A stretch of 12,456 nucleotides of DNA from Amoebophilaceae bacterium. GTDB taxonomy: Bacteria > Bacteroidota > Bacteroidia > Cytophagales > Amoebophilaceae. Where the stretch lies: assembly GCA_025455725.1 (NCBI GenBank), contig JALOLY010000028.1, forward strand, positions 1 to 12,456, in the 5' to 3' direction. Numbering within the stretch: position 1 is the stretch's first letter; every line of letters starts with the position of its first letter. Under the pieces are notes generated by a model. That model saw nothing but the letters and a program-made list of their open reading frames with translations, was not told the DNA's origin and searched no databases. Positions 7,487 to 12,456 of the stretch are shown here, piece after piece. The position numbers and the translations under genes are program-made.

Positions 7487-7805
7487 AAATGCATTGAAGC
7501 TCTATGTCCCCTAATTAAGTGGATACGATCGTACTATACAACTATTGGCCTAGCAAGTATTATGTCCCAAAATACTGTTAAGACCTATTGGCCACAAGGT
7601 TACATACCATTCAGCACCATTTTTTTTGTGCAACAGGCGGGCCTAGCTACCTAGATACATAGGTAACAATATGTCATGATACCCTGGTCAAAGGAATACC
7701 CAAATGGAACGCTCAGAGTTACCTCCAACCCAACCAGTAGCCTGATCATCACAACAGGTTTTCTATTAACTTTATCGCACAAAAAAATCTCATTAAACCC
7801 CCACC
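7487..7805. promoter_or_regulatory. Divergent intergenic region with a 10-bp palindrome and repeated words
   Basis: These 319 bases separate the minus-strand crotonase gene from the plus-strand DUF368 gene, so promoters for both should lie here. A perfect 10-bp palindrome, TACGATCGTA, sits at 7524-7533. Two words are repeated in the same order: TATGTCCC at 7503-7510 and 7561-7568, and CTATTGGCC at 7542-7550 and 7585-7593. A run of eight T lies at 7620-7627. I could not find a convincing Bacteroidota promoter (TTTG with TAnnTTTG) for either gene. A short open frame (from 7676, overlapping the DUF368 start) looks like chance. Confidence 0.4.
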
Positions 7806-8738
7806 ATGAAGCATTACCTATCGCTATTTATCAAAGGAATTGGTATCGGAAGTGCGGATATCCTACCTGGGGTGTCTGGCGGAACGATTGCCTTAATTAC
7901 CGGCATTTATGACGAGCTGCTCGAAGCCATCCAGGCTTTTGACCTCACGGCTGTCAAGTTGTTGAGAACTGGGCAATTCAAACTGCTGTGGAAGCATCTG
8001 CATGGTGACTTTTTACTACCGCTGTCGATGGGCATTAGCTTGAGCTTAGCCACTGCCGTGAGGATCGTGATGTATTTGTTGGCCTATTATCCGATTCAAA
8101 CCTGGTCCTTTATCGGGGGCCTACTTGCAGTCTCTACATGCACCATCTACCAGCAGATCAGGCAATGGCACTTGCGTACGATATTCATTAGCCTGAGTGG
8201 CATTTTCCTTGTCCATAGCGTAACGCAGGCGACACCCCTTCAGACACCCAACACAAGCTGGTTCATTGGTTTGTCTGGCATCATTGCAGTTTGTGCGATG
8301 CTCCTTCCGGGCATTTCGGGCAGTTTCATGCTCCTGTTACTTGGAAAGTATGCATTCATGCTCGATGCACTCAAGAACTTTAAGCTGGATATTCTGGTTA
8401 CTTTTGCGCTGGGCGGTGTAGTGGGTCTACTTGGTTTTTCAAGGCTTATTGCCTGGCTTTTGCGGAAGTATCATGACAATACCCTGGCGCTTTTAGCAGG
8501 GTTTATGCTGGGCTCCCTTCGTAAGATCTGGCCCTGGAAACAGTGCTGTACCTCCCTGACCCCAGACAGTAACAGCCTGGTAGTGGCTCAAAATATTTCC
8601 CCACTCCAGTTCCAAGCAAGCTGCCACCAGGACCCATTGGTACTTCAAGCTTTTTTTTGGATGAGTCTAGGAATGCTACTGGTTGTAGGTCTGGAAAAGC
8701 AAATCCGCAACAAAAAGCGAAACGTCTCGACCCATTAG
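7806..8738 (+). CDS. popT: DUF368 / PopT-type undecaprenyl-phosphate translocase
   Basis: The 310-residue inner-membrane protein has about eight hydrophobic segments and the two re-entrant signature motifs of DUF368. The first is near the N-terminus (DILPGVSGGTIALITGIYDE, residues 18-37) and the second is in the middle (LLPGISGSFMLLLLGKY, 166-182); together they suggest an inverted internal duplication. GSLRKIWPWK (236-245) is also typical. Members of this family, named PopT, have been shown to return undecaprenyl phosphate, the carrier lipid of peptidoglycan and surface glycans, to the cytoplasmic face. The symbol is given on family membership only. The start ATG is chosen because it places the first motif at the usual distance from the N-terminus. 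It leads the plus-strand genes, with a 161-bp gap before miaB. Confidence 0.87.
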   Translation: MKHYLSLFIKGIGIGSADILPGVSGGTIALITGIYDELLEAIQAFDLTAVKLLRTGQFKLLWKHLHGDFLLPLSMGISLSLATAVRIVMYLLAYYPIQTWSFIGGLLAVSTCTIYQQIRQWHLRTIFISLSGIFLVHSVTQATPLQTPNTSWFIGLSGIIAVCAMLLPGISGSFMLLLLGKYAFMLDALKNFKLDILVTFALGGVVGLLGFSRLIAWLLRKYHDNTLALLAGFMLGSLRKIWPWKQCCTSLTPDSNSLVVAQNISPLQFQASCHQDPLVLQAFFWMSLGMLLVVGLEKQIRNKKRNVSTH

Positions 8739-8899
8739 CAGATAATGTTCTAGTGTGTTCACCAATCTATAACCTATTTGTCGGGTAACAATCGACCTAG
8801 TATCAGGCTCATACACCCATTTCAAATGCCATTTATTTTTTACTTTTAGACTCTTGAAGGGCCCGTGATACTAACCTTCAACCCATCAGAACAATACCT

Positions 8900-10357
8900 A
8901 TGAACAGCAAAGTAAGCTCGCACTATGCAGCAAGTACTGCCTGCAACGCAGTCAGGGTCACTCAAGAAATAGTAACGGGCAACAAGCGAAAACTCTACGT
9001 AGAAAGTTATGGCTGCCAGATGAACTTTGCTGATAGTGAGATCGTCACTGCCATCATGCAAAAACAAGGGTTTGACCTAACTGCCAGCCACGATCAGGCT
9101 GATGTCATATTTCTCAACACCTGCGCCATTCGCGACAAAGCAGAGCAAACTATCAGGAGACGCCTGGCTCAATTCAATCAGATCAAGAATAAAAAACCTG
9201 GGCTTATCATCGGTGTATTGGGCTGTATGGCCGAACGCCTCAAAACCAAGCTGCTGGAAGAAGAAAAAGTTGTTGATTTGGTTGCGGGCCCTGATGCTTA
9301 TCGCGACTTACCCCAGCTGGTACAAAAGGTAGATGGAGGTCACAAAGCAGTCAATACACTTCTGTCTAGAGAAGAAACCTACGCAGATATCAACCCAGTC
9401 AGGCTCAACTCTAATGGGGTTACTGCTTTCATTTCCATTATGCGGGGTTGCAACAACATGTGCTCCTTTTGTGTGGTACCTTTTACGAGGGGTCGAGAAC
9501 GCAGTAGGAATCCTCAATCCATTGTACAAGAAGCCCAAACGTTATTTCAGCAAGGTTACAGAGAGGTGACGCTGCTTGGCCAAAATGTGGACTCCTACCA
9601 GTGGTCACCCCATACAGCACACACAGAAAAAGAAGTTATCAGAAAGGGTGCTGCTGCTGAGATGGTTAACTTTGCCCAACTGTTGGCCCAAGTGGCTCAG
9701 GTACATCCAGACTTGCGGGTCCGCTTCTCCACCTCACACCCTAAAGACATGACAGACGATGTCTTATATACCATGAAAGCTTACGACAACATTTGCAAGT
9801 ACATCCACTTGCCTGTGCAAAGTGGCAATACGCGCATTTTACAACTTATGAACCGGACCTATGATAGAGATTGGTACTTACGGAGGATAGAAGCCATTAG
9901 AAGTATCTTGGGAGAGGCATGTGGGGTCTCCTCTGACATGATCGCAGGGTTTTGTTCAGAAACAGAGACAGAGCATCAAGACACCCTCTCGCTCATGGAA
10001 GCCGTTCAATATGATTTTGCTTATATGTTCTATTATTCAGAGCGTCCAGGCACGCTAGCAGCCCGGAAATACAAAGACGATGTGTCTCTTGCTGTGAAAA
10101 AACGTAGGCTAGCCGAAATTATTGCCAAGCAGCGTGCGCACTCCTTAGCACAACACCAAAAAGCCATTGGTCAGGAGTATCAAGTGCTTATAGAGGGTCC
10201 CTCAAAACGCTCTAAAGAATACTTGCAAGGCAGAAACAGTGCCAACAAGGTAGTTATTTTTCCTGAGGGCACTTACCAAAAAGGGCAGTATGTAACGGTA
10301 CGTATCAAAGACTGTACAGCAGCTACCCTGTTGGGCGAGGTAGTGGCTGCGGCCTGA
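8900..10357 (+). CDS. miaB: tRNA-2-methylthio-N6-dimethylallyladenosine synthase MiaB
   Basis: The 485-residue radical-SAM enzyme adds a methylthio group to i6A37 of tRNAs that read codons starting with U. The N-terminal MTTase domain carries the three cysteines of the auxiliary iron-sulfur cluster: Cys39 in ESYGCQMN, Cys75 in NTCAIRDKA and Cys109 in GCMAER. The radical-SAM cluster motif is Cys184, Cys188 and Cys191 in RGCNNMCSFCVVPFTRGRE. Other family segments include GQNVDSY (227-233), HLPVQSG (303-309) and the C-terminal TRAM domain (about 423-482). Length and motifs are normal for Bacteroidota MiaB, including a short variable N-terminal extension (1-30). A 37-bp gap leads to the sigma-54 activator gene, and the pair is probably co-transcribed. 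Confidence 0.97.
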   Translation: MNSKVSSHYAASTACNAVRVTQEIVTGNKRKLYVESYGCQMNFADSEIVTAIMQKQGFDLTASHDQADVIFLNTCAIRDKAEQTIRRRLAQFNQIKNKKPGLIIGVLGCMAERLKTKLLEEEKVVDLVAGPDAYRDLPQLVQKVDGGHKAVNTLLSREETYADINPVRLNSNGVTAFISIMRGCNNMCSFCVVPFTRGRERSRNPQSIVQEAQTLFQQGYREVTLLGQNVDSYQWSPHTAHTEKEVIRKGAAAEMVNFAQLLAQVAQVHPDLRVRFSTSHPKDMTDDVLYTMKAYDNICKYIHLPVQSGNTRILQLMNRTYDRDWYLRRIEAIRSILGEACGVSSDMIAGFCSETETEHQDTLSLMEAVQYDFAYMFYYSERPGTLAARKYKDDVSLAVKKRRLAEIIAKQRAHSLAQHQKAIGQEYQVLIEGPSKRSKEYLQGRNSANKVVIFPEGTYQKGQYVTVRIKDCTAATLLGEVVAAA

Positions 10358-10394
10358 TGTCACGAACACGATTTGGCTAACCAAGCTTACACGA

Positions 10395-11618
10395 ATGCGA
10401 GAAGGAACAATACAACACATTAAACAGCAGTTTGGCATCATTGGTAATGCTCAGGCCTTGAATCGTGCTGTCGAGGTAGCCGTGCAAGTGGCCCCCACAG
10501 CCATGACCGTGATGATTACTGGAGAAAGTGGTAGCGGTAAAGAGTCATTTTCTAAGCTTATACACAGCTTAAGCCCCTACAAACACGGCCAGTTTATTGC
10601 TATCAACTGCGGGGCTATTCCGGAAGGAACAATCGATTCTGAGCTTTTTGGACACAAAAAAGGAGCTTTTACGGGCGCCGCCGAAGAGCGTAAGGGTTAT
10701 TTCGAAGAAGCTGACGGAGGAACTATTTTTTTAGATGAGATAGCAGAGCTTCCCTTAAGCAGCCAAGCCCGGCTTCTGCGCGTGCTTGAGTACGGTGAGT
10801 TTATCAAAGTGGGTGCTTCCAAGGTACAGAAAGTCAGTCTCAGGGTAGTGGCTGCTACCAATGTGGATCTGCGAGAAGCGGTGCATAAAGGTAAATTCCG
10901 GGAAGATCTTTACTACCGTATCACTACCGTGCCGCTCCGTATTCCGCCGCTCAGAGAACGGGGAACTGACATGATATTTCTGTTCAGAAAGTTTGCCACA
11001 GACTTTGCTGATAGGTACCATGTCAAGCCGCTACAGCTTGCTGAGGAAGCCCAAAAAACCCTATTAGCATATCGTTTTCCAGGTAACATCCGAGAGCTTA
11101 AGAACCTCGTAGAACAGTTATCTGTACTGGAAATAGATCGGCATATCACACAAGAAAAGTTGCTCCAATACTTGCCACCTGTACGATCCGACCTCCCTGT
11201 GCTTTACCAGGGGGCGCCAGCTGCTGAGGCACTGCAAGAACGGGACCTCTTGTACAAGATACTCTTTGAGCTGAAGAAAGATATGAGCGAATTGAAAAGA
11301 TTAGTCTTTGAACTACTCAGCAAAGATGAACTAGGCAGCCAGCGCATCAAAGAGCACGCGATGCTGTTTCAAAGCGTTACCCCCAGTCCTGCTGCTGCAG
11401 TAGCGGTCATAGCCCAGCCCCCCCAAATAGACAAGCCACATGTTTATGAGCAAGTCGAAACATTAGAGAATCTTTCTATCGCAGACAAAGAGTGCACGCT
11501 CATTAGCAAGGCACTCAAAAGACATCATAACAAGCGGAAAGAGGCCGCGAAAAGTTTAGGCATTTCTGAAAGAACCTTATACAGAAAAATCAAACAATAT
11601 GATCTGGAACAAATCTAG
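10395..11618 (+). CDS. Sigma-54-dependent transcriptional activator without sensory domain (AAA+ and Fis HTH)
   Basis: The 407-residue protein begins almost directly with the AAA+ domain. It has Walker A GESGSGKE (43-50), the sigma-54-contacting GAFTGA loop (90-95), Walker B IFLDE (111-115), a probable arginine-finger region around EDLYYRITTVPLRIPPLRER (170-189), and sensor II GNIREL (230-235). A linker of about 110 residues follows, with a Leu/Lys-rich helix (282-312) and a Pro/Ala-rich part (329-343). A Fis-type helix-turn-helix closes the protein (about 377-402, RKEAAKSLGISERTLYRKIK). It should hydrolyse ATP to remodel sigma-54 RNA polymerase at specific promoters. No receiver, PAS or GAF domain is present, so activity may depend on expression level or on a partner protein. 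Its last 20 bp overlap the lptE start. Confidence 0.93.
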   Translation: MREGTIQHIKQQFGIIGNAQALNRAVEVAVQVAPTAMTVMITGESGSGKESFSKLIHSLSPYKHGQFIAINCGAIPEGTIDSELFGHKKGAFTGAAEERKGYFEEADGGTIFLDEIAELPLSSQARLLRVLEYGEFIKVGASKVQKVSLRVVAATNVDLREAVHKGKFREDLYYRITTVPLRIPPLRERGTDMIFLFRKFATDFADRYHVKPLQLAEEAQKTLLAYRFPGNIRELKNLVEQLSVLEIDRHITQEKLLQYLPPVRSDLPVLYQGAPAAEALQERDLLYKILFELKKDMSELKRLVFELLSKDELGSQRIKEHAMLFQSVTPSPAAAVAVIAQPPQIDKPHVYEQVETLENLSIADKECTLISKALKRHHNKRKEAAKSLGISERTLYRKIKQYDLEQI

Positions 11619-12123
11619 CATTGTCTTGGCATTTTGCTTACTACTTTCGCAAGGGTGTGGTATTTACTCGTTTTCAGGCATCTCTTTGCCTCCGAAAGCC
11701 AAAACCTTCTCTCTGCATTTCCAGTCTAATGTTGCGCTGGGACCTACCGATCTGGCAACGAGATTCCAACAGCGCTTGAGCGAAGAACTGCTGCAGCGCA
11801 CATCTCTGAAGCAGGTGCACACAGAAGGCGACTTGCAACTGGATGGAGTGATCGAAAAGTTCGACTATATACCCGCGACTCTTACCAAAAGTGACAAGGA
11901 AGATATAGAGAACCAAGCCCCTATGAGCCGACTCATGATTGAGGCCCAGTTAAACTACGTTAACTTATACGATGAGGCATCTGGTTTCAGTAAAAAAACA
12001 TTTTCTCAATATGATAATGTGGATACTGACGCCAGTAGCGGCTTCGATGAGTCTGGGCTCATCGAAGCTATTTTTACTAAACTCGTTGAGGATATTTTCA
12101 ACGAAACTTTGGCTAATTGGTAA
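11599..12123 (+). CDS. lptE: LptE-like LPS-assembly lipoprotein
   Basis: The 174-residue protein opens with a lipoprotein signal (SSIVLAFCLLLSQGC, Cys20 as the lipidated residue) followed by GIYSFSGISLPPKAKTFSL, typical of Bacteroidota LptE. The segment GDLQLDGVIEKFDYIP (about 77-92) also fits the family. LptE is an outer-membrane lipoprotein that plugs and helps to fold the LptD barrel, completing LPS transport to the cell surface. LptD is not in the window. The start overlaps the sigma-54 activator by 20 bp, which implies translational coupling. The family is poorly conserved, so the assignment rests on the N-terminus, the length and the gene order after miaB and the sigma-54 activator. Confidence 0.84.
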   Translation: MIWNKSSIVLAFCLLLSQGCGIYSFSGISLPPKAKTFSLHFQSNVALGPTDLATRFQQRLSEELLQRTSLKQVHTEGDLQLDGVIEKFDYIPATLTKSDKEDIENQAPMSRLMIEAQLNYVNLYDEASGFSKKTFSQYDNVDTDASSGFDESGLIEAIFTKLVEDIFNETLANW

Positions 12124-12156
12124 GGACCCCCTTTTTAGACATCATATAAGCCAACT

Positions 12157-12456
12157 ATGCAACCCGCGCAATTTTTAAAGCTCCTCCACGCCCCTCACAA
12201 CATCACTTCCGAGGAGGTGCAAACGCTGAAAGCCCTACTCCGAAGCCACCCTCATTTCCAAATAGCCTACGCCCTACTCGCTAAAGCTGCTTACGACCGG
12301 GACCGACTTGGCGCAGAACAAGCAGTACAAATCGCTGCTGTTTATGCCACAGATCGTGCACATCTTAAGGCCTTATTAGAAGATGCGCAGCCTTTCGTAG
12401 CCCCAATCCGAGAGGTTGTACCTGCCACCACCTCCATACCGGAAGTAGATGAGAAC
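12157..12456 (+). CDS. Conserved Bacteroidota hypothetical protein, N-terminal 100 codons
   Basis: An ATG 33 bp after the lptE stop opens a frame that runs off the window end after exactly 100 codons. The translated start is helical, with LKALLRSHPHFQIAYALLAK (25-44), then QAVQIAAVYATDRAHLKALL (55-74). This pattern (a short leader, a segment of the xxPYFQxAxxLLAKA type, then AAxYxxDRxxL) matches a family I associate with the position just after lptE in Cytophagales genomes, where it precedes secG and groESL. No function is known. From about residue 78 the sequence turns Pro/Val/Thr-rich (VAPIREVVPATTSIP), probably a disordered linker. The C-terminus is outside the window. Confidence 0.8.
   Translation, partial: MQPAQFLKLLHAPHNITSEEVQTLKALLRSHPHFQIAYALLAKAAYDRDRLGAEQAVQIAAVYATDRAHLKALLEDAQPFVAPIREVVPATTSIPEVDEN

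Noticed and set aside
7676..7912. Plus-strand 78-codon ORF overlapping the PopT start
   Set aside because: It overlaps the conserved PopT N-terminus in another frame and shows no known motif.
8739..8899. Promoter with a TACTTTTA box before miaB
   Set aside because: It resembles the Bacteroidota -7 element only loosely and no TTTG stands at the proper distance upstream.
10370..10394. Sigma-54 promoter (TGGC with GCT) before the activator gene
   Set aside because: The GG and GC dinucleotides are 8 bases apart instead of the required 10.

Overview
The window looks like a chromosomal segment of a member of the Bacteroidota, most likely the order Cytophagales. The argument rests on gene families and gene order. 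DUF4292 lipoproteins, the LptE variant seen here and the short protein that follows it are Bacteroidota families. From memory, both gene strings (flippase, dut, sugar nucleotidyltransferase, DUF4292, EnvC; and miaB, sigma-54 activator, lptE, hypothetical) are typical of Cytophagales genomes. Ribosome binding sites are weak or absent at most starts, as is usual in that phylum. Base composition looks intermediate. I cannot place the genus. Several orthologues look divergent, one neighbour expected in the left string seems missing, and there are signs of decay near the left edge, so a host-associated or reduced lineage is possible but unproven.

Layout: bases 1-98 are fourteen perfect copies of the heptamer TTTTCTG, cut by the window edge. 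Bases 99-519 hold no intact gene, but one frame may be a decayed reading frame interrupted by TAG codons. From 520 to 7486 everything is on the minus strand. Read in the direction of transcription, this is a crotonase-family enzyme, a small cysteine-rich putative lipoprotein of unknown function, a MOP-family oligosaccharide or lipid flippase, dUTPase (dut), a sugar-phosphate nucleotidyltransferase with a left-handed beta-helix tail, a DUF4292 lipoprotein and an EnvC-like murein hydrolase activator. Bases 7487-7805 form a divergent intergenic region. From 7806 to the end all genes are on the plus strand: a DUF368/PopT undecaprenyl-phosphate translocase, miaB, a sigma-54 activator without a sensory domain, an LptE-like lipoprotein, and the first 100 codons of a conserved Bacteroidota protein.

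The common theme is the cell envelope. The nucleotidyltransferase and flippase fit surface glycan or lipid-linked sugar synthesis and export. PopT would return the carrier lipid. EnvC would control septal peptidoglycan splitting. LptE would help insert LPS into the outer membrane, and the DUF4292 protein is a probable outer-membrane lipoprotein. Housekeeping functions (dUTP removal, tRNA methylthiolation) are interspersed.

I did not find a CRISPR array, tRNA, rRNA, transposase, defence cassette or clearly new multi-gene system. The best leads are the heptamer array, the possible gene relic beside it, the orphan cysteine-rich lipoprotein, and the crotonase that lacks one of the two usual catalytic glutamates.
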